From contig JAMOMX010000452.1 in NCBI GenBank assembly GCA_027066935.1, positions 1-5,288 on the forward strand: a stretch of DNA of 5,288 nt. The letters run 5' to 3'. The notes under the pieces were generated by a model, which was given only the letters and a program-made list of their open reading frames with translations, ran no database searches and was not told where the DNA came from. Position numbers and translations under genes: made by a program. This DNA is from Sulfurimonas sp. (lineage in GTDB: Bacteria > Campylobacterota > Campylobacteria > Campylobacterales > Sulfurimonadaceae). How positions within the stretch are numbered: position 1 is the stretch's first letter; each line of letters starts with the position of its first letter. Shown one piece after another: positions 1 to 5,288 of this stretch.

Positions 1-884
1 GGAATGACCTTATAAGTAATGGTTCACAGTTCTTTTTAACTGATGCTCTTGGTAGCACAAGAGGGCTTGTTGATGATAGTGAAACATTAACCGATAGTTA
101 TGATTATACTCCTTATGGAGAATTGGCTAACCACACAGGCACATCAGAAAACAGTTTCTTATTTACTGGTGAGCAGTTAGATAAAGAGACAGAAGATTAC
201 TATCTAAGGGCTAGATATTACAGCCCAACATCTAGCAGATTTCTAACAAGAGATACTTATGACGGAACAGCAGGCAACCCTATAACTCAAAATCATTATC
301 TTTATGGTAATGGTAATCCTACCATGTATGTTGATCCTAGTGGGTATATGAGTATTGCTAAGTTGACTACTGGTATAGTAGTACTTGGTACTTTAAGTAA
401 AGTAGGAACCAGATTGGTTTCTTTTGGTAAAAAAGCTTATCGTGGTTACAAGAAAAAAAGATGGAAAATATATAAGGCTGAGCTTCCAAGTGGACTTAAT
501 TTGTTTGAGCATACTTTTATATGGGCAAAAAATACCAAAACAAAAAAAGGACTCGGCTTTCATGTTGGTGTGCCAGGTAACAACAAAAAACAAGTAGCAA
601 AAAATATAGCAAAAGCAAGAAATAGTACAATCAAAGGTTTTTTTGGAGTTTACAGTCAACCTCGTATAAACTATTTTAATGGGCAACAGTGGCCTATAAA
701 AAAAGCAACACTAGCCACTAGATTATCACCTATGGCTTTTAAGGTGTGGAGATATTACGCCACAAGGAATATTGTAGAAGGAGCAACATGTGAGTTTACA
801 TATAACATTAAAACAAATAGCTGTAAACATTGGACAGAAAGTGCGATCAGAAGTGCTAAAATCTTGTCGCGATTACCTTTTTAA
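1..884 (+). CDS. Rhs-family polymorphic toxin, 3' end only (core end plus C-terminal toxin domain)
   Basis: The reading frame is open from base 3 to the TAA at 882-884, so this is the C-terminal part of a larger gene; the in-frame TTG at 123 is not the true start. The first ~115 residues are the end of an RHS/YD-repeat core: DALGSTRGLVD, YDYTPYGE, FTGEQLD, YYLRARYYSP, GRF-like SRFLTRDTYDG, and YLYGNGNP before the closing DPSGY (333-347). In this family the core forms a shell around the toxin and the variable toxin follows the DPxG motif. The variable part (348-881, ~178 residues) opens with a hydrophobic stretch (GIVVLGTL), continues as a lysine-rich segment, and then carries EHTFIW (toxin residues 54-59), FHVGVPG (71-77) and NSCKHWTESA (157-166). 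The His-first, Cys-later order with an NxCxHW motif resembles circularly permuted papain-like NlpC/P60 or LRAT-type enzymes; this is inference from motifs. The likely immunity gene starts 14 bases downstream. The Rhs assignment is firm; the toxin activity is not. Confidence 0.93.
   Translation, partial: NDLISNGSQFFLTDALGSTRGLVDDSETLTDSYDYTPYGELANHTGTSENSFLFTGEQLDKETEDYYLRARYYSPTSSRFLTRDTYDGTAGNPITQNHYLYGNGNPTMYVDPSGYMSIAKLTTGIVVLGTLSKVGTRLVSFGKKAYRGYKKKRWKIYKAELPSGLNLFEHTFIWAKNTKTKKGLGFHVGVPGNNKKQVAKNIAKARNSTIKGFFGVYSQPRINYFNGQQWPIKKATLATRLSPMAFKVWRYYATRNIVEGATCEFTYNIKTNSCKHWTESAIRSAKILSRLPF
348..881 (+). other. Rhs variable C-terminal toxin domain (possible permuted papain-like enzyme)
   Basis: This segment runs from just after the DPSGY end of the Rhs core to the stop and is the part expected to be released as the effector. 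Candidate catalytic residues, counted within the domain, are His55 in EHTFIW and Cys159 in NSCKHW, with His72 and His161 as other candidates. In permuted papain-like folds the His strand comes before the nucleophilic Cys helix, and LRAT-type members show an NCEHF motif that NSCKHW resembles. Such enzymes act as peptidases, amidases, deamidases or acyltransferases, so the substrate cannot be told. The last 50 residues are repeated as an orphan copy at 1708-1860, and Cys148 and Cys159 are conserved in it. Confidence 0.45.
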
Positions 885-898
885 CTTAGGATGATAAA

Positions 899-1705
899 AT
901 GATAGAAAATGGACATGTAAGTATTTTAATAAGTTTTGATGGATATTATAAAAGTATTGATGATTTTTATAATGTCATCAGTGACGATTGTCAACTAATT
1001 GATGATGGCTTAATCAAACTTGGTAAGTTAACTATTGTTTATGATGATTTCAATAAAGACACAAGTAAGGATATTTTGACAATAGAAGATTGTCAGCTAG
1101 AGTTTGTTACAAATAGTGATTTAGGAATAATAAGAAAAGAGCTTAAAGTACTAGGATGTAAGATTACAGAAGAAGACAAATTTTGTATTATGACAATAGA
1201 TCCTTCTGGAATGAAAGTTAAAATATCTCAAAACAATAGCACAACCTTAAAAGAGAGAGTAAGGATGCTTAGAATCCCTTATAGTGGAGATATTGAAAAC
1301 ATAGATAGATTTTATAACGCATTAGGGGTGGCTTGTAGAAATGGTGTTTTTGAAATTTTAGATGTTGATCTATCCTTTTTTAGTGAAAAAGAGGGAACAC
1401 AAATGATAACAGATGGTTTAGATATTCTTTTTGAAAAAGATTGTCAATATAGAAAACAGATTGAGGACAGCTTAAAGGTAGGTGGGAGCTTAATAGATCC
1501 TGATATGGATATGAATGAAATGTCATATGTCAAAGACCCCGCGGGTTTAAGGTTGGCTTTAGGTTATCCTGATTTATGTGATGATAAAGCACTCTTGTTT
1601 GGTACACCGCTAAAAGAGACTCCAAAATGTGATCAGTCAATCTTTTCAAAACTTTTAAGATCACTTGGATTACACCCATTTGAAAATTTTCAAAATAAGA
1701 AATAA
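899..1705 (+). CDS. Two-module VOC-like protein, probable cognate immunity protein of the Rhs toxin
   Basis: This 268-residue protein starts at ATG 899, with AGGA at 888-891 placed 7 bases upstream, only 14 bases after the toxin stop. By the usual order of polymorphic toxin loci this is the cognate immunity position. The protein is an internal duplication. Module 1 (about residues 6-110) has IDDFYN at 21-26 and DPSGMKVKI at 101-109; module 2 (about 121-222) has IDRFYN at 135-140 and DPAGLRLAL at 213-221. The spacing between matching motifs is 112-115 residues. A DPxG motif followed by a beta strand is the typical end of a VOC (glyoxalase/bleomycin-resistance) unit. The usual metal ligands are not evident: no His in the first strand, and Lys or Leu rather than Glu after DPxG. 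A binding or blocking role therefore fits better than catalysis. The C-terminal tail QSIFSKLL (246-253) is shared with the paralogue at 1869-2621. Immunity function is inferred from position; I do not recognise a named family. Confidence 0.8.
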   Translation: MIENGHVSILISFDGYYKSIDDFYNVISDDCQLIDDGLIKLGKLTIVYDDFNKDTSKDILTIEDCQLEFVTNSDLGIIRKELKVLGCKITEEDKFCIMTIDPSGMKVKISQNNSTTLKERVRMLRIPYSGDIENIDRFYNALGVACRNGVFEILDVDLSFFSEKEGTQMITDGLDILFEKDCQYRKQIEDSLKVGGSLIDPDMDMNEMSYVKDPAGLRLALGYPDLCDDKALLFGTPLKETPKCDQSIFSKLLRSLGLHPFENFQNKK

Positions 1706-1707
1706 AT

Positions 1708-1860
1708 ATGGCATTTGGTGTATGGAAATTTCAAGCTGCCATGAGAGTTAGAGAGGGTGCTACTTGTACTTTTAATTATAGCATTAGTAATAATAGCTGT
1801 ATACATTGGACAAATCGTGCTGTTAGAGATGCTAAGCTTTTATCAAGGTTGCCATTTTGA
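1708..1860 (+). pseudogene. Orphan Rhs toxin tail (50 codons), remnant or displaced copy of the toxin C-terminus
   Basis: The short frame begins at ATG 1708, two bases after the upstream stop, and ends at TGA 1858-1860. Its 50 residues align without a gap to the last 50 residues of the Rhs toxin above: 30 of 50 are identical, both start at MAF, and both end LSRLPF. The EGATC and NSCxHWT motifs are kept, including the putative catalytic Cys, but the region holding the His motif is missing, so it cannot be an active enzyme of the proposed type. No Rhs core or other toxin sequence precedes it. Rhs and CDI loci are known to keep orphan C-terminal fragments with their immunity genes after a new toxin has displaced an old one. 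The frame is intact despite ~40% divergence. The ribosome site is weak (AAGAAA only), so any translation would rely on coupling to the upstream stop. It could be an expressed peptide, but a remnant is more likely. Confidence 0.85.
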
Positions 1861-1864
1861 AGGA
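1860..1864 (+). promoter_or_regulatory. Ribosome binding site deciding the start of the second VOC-like gene
   Basis: AAGGA lies 4 bases before ATG 1869. An in-frame TTG at 1857 would overlap the orphan-tail stop but has no Shine-Dalgarno site in position. The ATG start also makes the N-terminus line up with the paralogue (MQNNIS versus MIENGHVS), so ATG 1869 is preferred. Confidence 0.55.
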
Positions 1865-1868
1865 AAAA

Positions 1869-2621
1869 ATGCAAAATAATATAAGCTTTCAAATTCTATT
1901 TAATGGCTATTTTAAAGACATATATGAATTTTACAAACCAATAAATGGTATAAATGCACAAGAAAATGGGGTTATTATTTTTAATAAAATATATATTAAA
2001 TATGATAAATCCTTAGATAGTAATGTTTCAAACATTGGTATAGCCGATTGTGTGTTAGAGCTATTTGTTAAAAATAATATTGAAGAAATTGAAAAAAAAC
2101 TACTAGATTTAAACAGTGTTATTTTAAATAGAAACTTATCTTATATTTTAGCAGAGGATCCCTCTGGTTTAAAAGTAAAAATTAACTTTACACAGCAAGA
2201 CAATATACCTTATTTTAAAATACCTTATAGTTTAAAAACTAAAAATATTGATAATTTTTACAATTCTTTAGAAGTAAAGAGTAAAGATGGGGTGCTTTTT
2301 TTTGAAAATATGGCAATGCATTATTATAGTGAAAAAGAAAAGACACAAATACTATCAAATGGATTTGAATTTTGTATTTTTTCGAATAAAAACCCACAAG
2401 TCATCAAAGAAACTATTAAGCAAAATGGAGGAACAATAGTAGACGATGTTGATAATTTTTTAGCAAGATTAATTGTTGCACATGACCCAGCTAAGCTAAC
2501 CTTGACAATATATTTTGATGTATCTGAAGATCAAAAACTATTTAAGACCCAAAAAAAATCTGAAAAATGTTGTCAATCAATCTTTTCAAAACTTTTAAAA
2601 GTGTTTGGATTAAAATCTTAA
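1869..2621 (+). CDS. Second two-module VOC-like protein, probable immunity paralogue
   Basis: From ATG 1869 this is a 250-residue protein, homologous along its whole length to the product of 899-1705. Over the first 22 comparable residues 10 are identical without a gap, and IDPSGMKVKI aligns with EDPSGLKVKI. It has the same two VOC-like modules: module 1 with EFYKPI (20-25) and DPSGLKVKI (97-105), module 2 with IDNFYN (127-132) and DPAKLTLTI (206-214). The second DPxG motif has lost its Gly (DPAK). No metal-ligand set is evident. The C-terminal CCQSIFSKLLK tail matches the paralogue even at DNA level: 22 identical bases, 1637-1658 and 2577-2598. It sits 8 bases after the orphan toxin tail, in the same order and nearly the same spacing as toxin and immunity upstream, so it probably neutralised the toxin whose tail precedes it. 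The gene looks more AT-rich than its paralogue. Function is inferred from context. Confidence 0.78.
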   Translation: MQNNISFQILFNGYFKDIYEFYKPINGINAQENGVIIFNKIYIKYDKSLDSNVSNIGIADCVLELFVKNNIEEIEKKLLDLNSVILNRNLSYILAEDPSGLKVKINFTQQDNIPYFKIPYSLKTKNIDNFYNSLEVKSKDGVLFFENMAMHYYSEKEKTQILSNGFEFCIFSNKNPQVIKETIKQNGGTIVDDVDNFLARLIVAHDPAKLTLTIYFDVSEDQKLFKTQKKSEKCCQSIFSKLLKVFGLKS

Positions 2622-2745
2622 AACAAACCCAATACATACCCTAGAATAACAAAAACCAAAAAAGGGGAAGATGAGATGACACGGTTAAAATAAATCTTAT
2701 TTTCTATCTTATTTTTTGCATTATCGGCTTTAAATAAAAAAATGC

Positions 2746-2751
2746 TATCAT
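2746..2751 (+). promoter_or_regulatory. Extended -10 promoter for the SUFU gene
   Basis: TGCTATCAT at 2743-2751 reads as an extended -10 (TG, one base, then TATCAT, five of six matches to TATAAT). There is no good -35 box at 17-18 bases, which extended -10 promoters tolerate. Transcription would start near 2758, about 20 bases before the ATG at 2779. It lies in the 157-base gap after the second VOC-like gene, suggesting separate expression of the SUFU gene. Confidence 0.45.
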
Positions 2752-2778
2752 GACAAAAATAAGTATTGGGGATTATGA

Positions 2779-3501
2779 ATGAGCAAAGAAAATAATGTAA
2801 TACCAGAGGCTAAGATTTTACGGTACGAGGATGGCGAAAAGGAGTGGAAAGCTCCAAATCATGATGGATGTACTGAAGATATATCAAACCATATAGAGAA
2901 GTATATTGGCGAAATTAACATGGTGTTCCATGAGATGATCTCAGATACCGTGCATATTGATATTCATCATGTAAAACCTACAACAAAAAGACCATTTCAC
3001 ACTTTAGTAACTTCGGGAATGAGTGATATAAAGATGAATATTCCAGAAAATGTTGAATCAGCATGCTATATAGAGCTTATGGTAACACTACCAGAGTATT
3101 GGAAAGTTGATGAAGAATCATTCAAGGATGAAAAGTGGTATTGGCCTATAAGACAACTAAAGTTTTTGGCGCGTTTCCCTCATAAGTTTGATACATGGCT
3201 AGCTTGGGGTCATACTATTCCAAATGGTGATCCTGCCGAACCTTTTGCTGATAACACGAAACTATCTGGCTTAATAATTCTTTCATCAGCGCATGTACAA
3301 GAAGAGTTTGATTGTCTTGAAATAAATAAAAATAAAACTATTGAATTTCTTAGTATTATTCCTTTGTATAACGAAGAAATGGACTTAAAGCTCAACAAGG
3401 GAACAGATCTGCTGTTGGATAAATTCGATAGCCATGGTATCAATGATATTGTAGTGATTGATCGAGACAATGTTGCAAAAAAACGCTTTGGTATATTTTA
3501 G
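2779..3501 (+). CDS. SUFU (suppressor of fused) domain protein, probable immunity protein
   Basis: This 240-residue protein starts at ATG 2779, with GGGGA at 2767-2771 seven bases upstream. It shows the landmarks of bacterial SUFU-domain proteins in order: HIDIHHVKP (59-67), TLVTSGMSD (76-83), IELMVTLP (98-105), WPIRQLKFLARFPH (122-135), TWLAWGHTIPNGDP (139-152) and IIPLYNEEM (193-201). Length is normal and no break is seen. In bacteria the SUFU superfamily is known as one of the immunity folds of polymorphic toxin systems, as described in comparative genomics by Aravind and colleagues. Here it follows an Rhs toxin and other immunity genes but has no toxin of its own beside it, so an orphan or 'poly-immunity' role is inferred. 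There is no signal peptide or membrane segment, so it is cytoplasmic. Family assignment is strong; the toxin it blocks is unknown. Confidence 0.9.
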   Translation: MSKENNVIPEAKILRYEDGEKEWKAPNHDGCTEDISNHIEKYIGEINMVFHEMISDTVHIDIHHVKPTTKRPFHTLVTSGMSDIKMNIPENVESACYIELMVTLPEYWKVDEESFKDEKWYWPIRQLKFLARFPHKFDTWLAWGHTIPNGDPAEPFADNTKLSGLIILSSAHVQEEFDCLEINKNKTIEFLSIIPLYNEEMDLKLNKGTDLLLDKFDSHGINDIVVIDRDNVAKKRFGIF

Positions 3502-3541
3502 TGTACTGCATCTGAAAAACAAATCAACACCAAGGGGCAGT

Positions 3542-3620
3542 CAAGCTTGTGATGAGTATCTACATGCTTCCTTATTTCACATCTCCATATGTAAAATACA
3601 TACCCCAACAAACAACCAAA
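3542..3620 (+). repeat. Dispersed hairpin repeat, copy A
   Basis: This stretch aligns without gaps to copy B (5136-5214) over 79 bases. The CAAGCTTG palindrome is identical, the next 22 bases are poorly conserved (7 of 22), and the last 49 match at 42 positions, including CACATCTCCA and ACAAACAACCAAA. ACAT (3579-3582) can pair with ATGT (3589-3592) around a CTCCAT loop. It lies 40 bases after the SUFU gene. No T-run follows a strong stem, so a terminator role is not supported. Confidence 0.65.
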
Positions 3621-3648
3621 TGGGGAGTTTTGGGTGGTTGATTAGTGA

Positions 3649-3720
3649 TTTGTTACCTTAAAGTTTCTAGGTTCAAGAAGTGGCTATTTTGATAAAAGTT
3701 GGAAATGGCATGAATTTTAA
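3649..3720 (+). pseudogene. Possible 23-codon toxin-tail remnant before the SUKH gene
   Basis: A frame without a start codon runs from after TGA 3646-3648 to TAA 3718-3720 and reads FVTLKFLGSRSGYFDKSWKW, then HEF. It is rich in aromatic residues and Gly, unlike a random AT-rich translation, and stops 23 bases before the SUKH start, much as the Rhs toxin stops 14 bases before its immunity gene. It may be the end of a lost toxin. The stretch is short enough to be chance, and it overlaps the proposed promoter. Confidence 0.2.
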
Positions 3721-3727
3721 CTATAAA
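3699..3727 (+). promoter_or_regulatory. Sigma70-like promoter for the SUKH gene
   Basis: TTGGAA (3699-3704, four of six to TTGACA) and TATAAA (3722-3727, five of six to TATAAT) are separated by 17 bases. Transcription would start near 3734, just before the GAGGAG site, giving a very short leader. Confidence 0.45.
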
Positions 3728-3734
3728 ATAAAAT

Positions 3735-3740
3735 GAGGAG
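3735..3740 (+). promoter_or_regulatory. Ribosome binding site of the SUKH gene
   Basis: GAGGAG lies 3 bases before ATG 3744 and 6 bases before the next codon, GTG 3747. The spacing slightly favours GTG, so the protein may begin one codon later than annotated. Confidence 0.6.
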
Positions 3741-3743
3741 AAT

Positions 3744-5096
3744 ATGGTGACAATAGAAGAAAATTGGAATAGATTGTTGAAATATTGGAGAAATAAGACA
3801 GACAAAAAAGATTTAGTATGTACGGGAGCTACAGATGAGCAGATAGAGAGTTTAAAAAAATTACACGATGATATACCAGAATCATATATAGAAAGCTTAA
3901 GAATCTGCAACTCACCGAGAGATAAAGATGGTGACTTTCACTCATGGCTAGACCAATCTGATTGGGGGATTTTGTATGATACGAAAAAACTAATAGAATT
4001 TACCAATATTGATAGGCAACATGGATTTTCGCATGAAGATGGTATGTTTGAATATATAAAAGGTGATGTGATAAATCCAAAATTTAGCTCGCCTAAAGAG
4101 TGGGTATTGATTTATGATTGGAATACAGACTATACAGTAGCTATAGATATGCTCTCAAGCAATAAAGGTCAAATTATAGTTTTTTGTCGCGAAGACAGCT
4201 CGCTAGCCAAGTGGACAGATAGCTATGAAGAATGGTTTGAGCTGGCTGTTGATGAAGTATTGAAATATGGAGAACTTAGAGTTGAAACGATAGAGGCTGT
4301 TTTTGAAGAAGAGAGTAGCTTTATATCAAAAGAGTATTGGAAAGAGTTAATTGTGCAGTATAAAGAGCAACCTATAGAGTACCCAATGGAGTACGGTGAT
4401 TGGATGGAGCCTTATTCTGGCTTGTTGATGAAAATCCATAAAAGTGGGGAAATTGTTAACAGTAATTCAATATCTGACGATCAAATCTCTGAATATGAAG
4501 CTAAATTAAATGTTAAATTGCCTCCAAGTTATTTAGAATTTTTAAAATACACCAATGGAATGTTGTTGCACAACAGTTTTGTAAATTTATTGCCTTTAGA
4601 AAATATAGATTGGTTTTATACTTTAAATAAAGAGTGGGTAGATATTTGGAATGAAGATGAAGATGATATTAGTGATGAAAAATATTTTATTTATGGAGAA
4701 AAACAAGATACTTGTTGGATGAGAAATAAATACTTAAAAGCAGCCCTGCAAATAAGTGACTCTTGCGAGGGTGATGTGCTTTTACTGAATCCAGAAGTTA
4801 AATTTGGGGACGAATGGGAAGCATGGTATTTTTCAAACGCATTGGCTGGAGCAATGCGTTTTAGATCTTTTAAAGAGTTGATGGAATATTTTCTTTTACC
4901 ACAAGAAACTGAAGAGATACCCCAGATGACAGATGAAGAATATGAGCTAAAGCGACAAGAGGGTGAAAAACTATTAAAACATAGTGTAAACACAGCTCTT
5001 AAGGGTATAGCAAAAGGTATGTTATTATATTACCCCAAGAAAATCAAACAGTTATTTCTAAAACTTAATTCTCAAAAGAGTACAAATAAACAATAA
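3744..5096 (+). CDS. Double SMI1/KNR4 (SUKH) domain protein, probable immunity protein
   Basis: This 450-residue protein starts at ATG 3744 (GTG 3747 is possible). Domain 1 (about 28-180) has ATDEQIESLKKL and IPESYIESLRICN (44-56), WVLIYDWNTDYTVAIDM (120-136) and the closing helix SYEEWFELAVDEVLKYG (160-176). Domain 2 (about 242-385) has ISDDQISEYEAKL (243-255), LPPSYLEFLKYTNG (259-272), GDVLLLNP (343-350) and SFKELMEYFL (375-384). The LPxSYxEFLxxTNG start and SFxEwxexfl end are typical of the SMI1/KNR4 family in the SUKH superfamily, widely known as immunity proteins in bacterial toxin loci. Most are single-domain and under 200 residues, so this looks like a fusion or internal duplication. 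A charged tail (386-450) ends in a basic, hydrophobic helix (GIAKGMLLYYPKKIKQLFLKL region). There is no signal peptide. No complete toxin precedes it, so the partner is unknown. Confidence 0.88.
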   Translation: MVTIEENWNRLLKYWRNKTDKKDLVCTGATDEQIESLKKLHDDIPESYIESLRICNSPRDKDGDFHSWLDQSDWGILYDTKKLIEFTNIDRQHGFSHEDGMFEYIKGDVINPKFSSPKEWVLIYDWNTDYTVAIDMLSSNKGQIIVFCREDSSLAKWTDSYEEWFELAVDEVLKYGELRVETIEAVFEEESSFISKEYWKELIVQYKEQPIEYPMEYGDWMEPYSGLLMKIHKSGEIVNSNSISDDQISEYEAKLNVKLPPSYLEFLKYTNGMLLHNSFVNLLPLENIDWFYTLNKEWVDIWNEDEDDISDEKYFIYGEKQDTCWMRNKYLKAALQISDSCEGDVLLLNPEVKFGDEWEAWYFSNALAGAMRFRSFKELMEYFLLPQETEEIPQMTDEEYELKRQEGEKLLKHSVNTALKGIAKGMLLYYPKKIKQLFLKLNSQKSTNKQ

Positions 5097-5135
5097 AAGC
5101 TAAGGGTCTGGTAAACTTCTCTCACTCCTAAGCTC

Positions 5136-5214
5136 CAAGCTTGGGAATGTATATGCTATATTTCTTTATTCCACATCTCCAGATGGAAAATACACTCTCC
5201 CACAAACAACCAAA
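5136..5214 (+). repeat. Dispersed hairpin repeat, copy B
   Basis: This is the partner of copy A (3542-3620), 40 bases after the SUKH stop. Here the first hairpin is better preserved: bases 5126-5134 pair with 5138-5146 in a 9-pair stem (one T-G wobble) with a CCA loop. A second, bulged hairpin joins TTCC (5169-5172) and ATC (5175-5177) to GAT (5182-5184) and GGAA (5185-5188) around a TCCA loop. Paired short stems around CCA-type loops suggest a palindromic interspersed repeat. No T-run follows, so it is not an evident intrinsic terminator. The remaining bases to the window end show no gene or other signal. Confidence 0.65.
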
Positions 5215-5288
5215 AAAGCACACTCTAAGCCATCATAAGATAAAATACTTCATGTTCAAAAGCCAGACACAAATACTAAAACTAATCT

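Larger units (their letters stand above)
732..2621 (+). repeat. Diverged tandem duplication of a toxin-tail plus immunity unit
   Basis: Unit 1 (732-1705) holds the last 50 codons of the Rhs toxin plus the first VOC-like gene. Unit 2 (1708-2621) holds the orphan 50-codon tail plus the second VOC-like gene. The units abut with two bases between them. The tails are 60% identical in protein and the immunity genes are more diverged. Whether this arose by duplication in place or by import of a related cassette cannot be told from one sequence. Confidence 0.8.

Noticed and set aside
123..125. TTG at 123 as the start of a stand-alone 253-residue gene
   Set aside because: The same frame is open back to base 3 and encodes typical Rhs core sequence (DALGSTRG, YDYTPYGE), so the true start is outside the window.
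393..686. 97-codon frame on the - strand within the toxin domain
   Set aside because: It is antisense to a well-supported coding region, hydrophobic only because the opposite strand is A-rich, and has no ribosome site evidence.
2622..2693. In-frame continuation of 23 codons after the stop of the second VOC-like gene, ending in MTRLK
   Set aside because: The paralogue has no matching extension and the stretch is short and A-rich, so read-through or a tiny gene is not supported.
3603..3640. Intrinsic terminator from CCCCA/TGGGG or CAACCA/TGGTTG pairing after the SUFU gene
   Set aside because: The stems are short with large loops, exclude each other, and no T-run follows.
3458..3661. 67-codon + strand frame overlapping the end of the SUFU gene and repeat copy A
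   Set aside because: It starts inside the SUFU gene in another frame, has no ribosome site, and most of it is a translation of the non-coding hairpin repeat.
4691..4993. 100-codon frame on the - strand within the SUKH gene
   Set aside because: It is a shadow of the SUKH coding sequence with a Ser/Phe-rich composition typical of antisense translation.

Overview
The window is the downstream end of a polymorphic-toxin (Rhs) locus from an AT-rich bacterium, about one third G+C by eye. All genes lie on the + strand. Shine-Dalgarno sites (AGGA, AAGGA, GAGGAG) and sigma70-like promoter boxes fit a proteobacterium or a similar group. They do not fit Bacteroidota well. A low-GC gammaproteobacterium is my guess, but nothing here fixes the genus.

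Region 1 (1-884) is the 3' end of an rhs gene that begins outside the window. It holds the end of the YD/RHS core, closing at DPSGY (333-347), and then a variable C-terminal toxin domain of about 178 residues. The toxin carries a His motif (EHTFIW) followed by a late Cys motif (NSCKHW). That order recalls circularly permuted papain-like (NlpC/P60, LRAT-type) enzymes, an assignment made by motif only.

Region 2 (899-2621) is the most unusual part. Fourteen bases after the toxin comes a 268-residue protein made of two VOC (glyoxalase/bleomycin-resistance fold)-like modules, in the place where the cognate immunity gene is expected. Two bases after its stop is a 50-codon reading frame. It aligns without gaps to the last 50 residues of the Rhs toxin (30 of 50 identical), ends at the equivalent residue, and lacks the rest of the toxin. 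It is followed at once by a second, diverged two-module VOC-like gene. The layout is therefore toxin tail, immunity, orphan toxin tail, second immunity. This is how Rhs/CDI loci record displaced or duplicated toxin-immunity cassettes.

Region 3 (2622-5096) holds two further immunity-type genes of unrelated folds. One is a SUFU (suppressor of fused) domain protein. The other is a 450-residue protein with two SMI1/KNR4 (SUKH) domains. Each has a plausible promoter of its own and no full toxin beside it, so they look like orphan immunity genes kept against toxins of competitors or against toxins displaced earlier.

Region 4: the spacers after the SUFU gene (3502-3743) and after the SUKH gene (5097-5288) share a diverged hairpin-forming repeat of about 79 bases. 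It may be a dispersed genomic repeat or a mark of cassette boundaries.

Taken together, the Rhs protein would deliver its C-terminal toxin into rivals, the first VOC-like protein would protect the producer, and the downstream genes form an immunity island. The strongest candidate for something poorly described is the pairing of a possible papain-like Rhs toxin with a two-module, probably metal-free VOC-like immunity family that has been duplicated together with the toxin tail.
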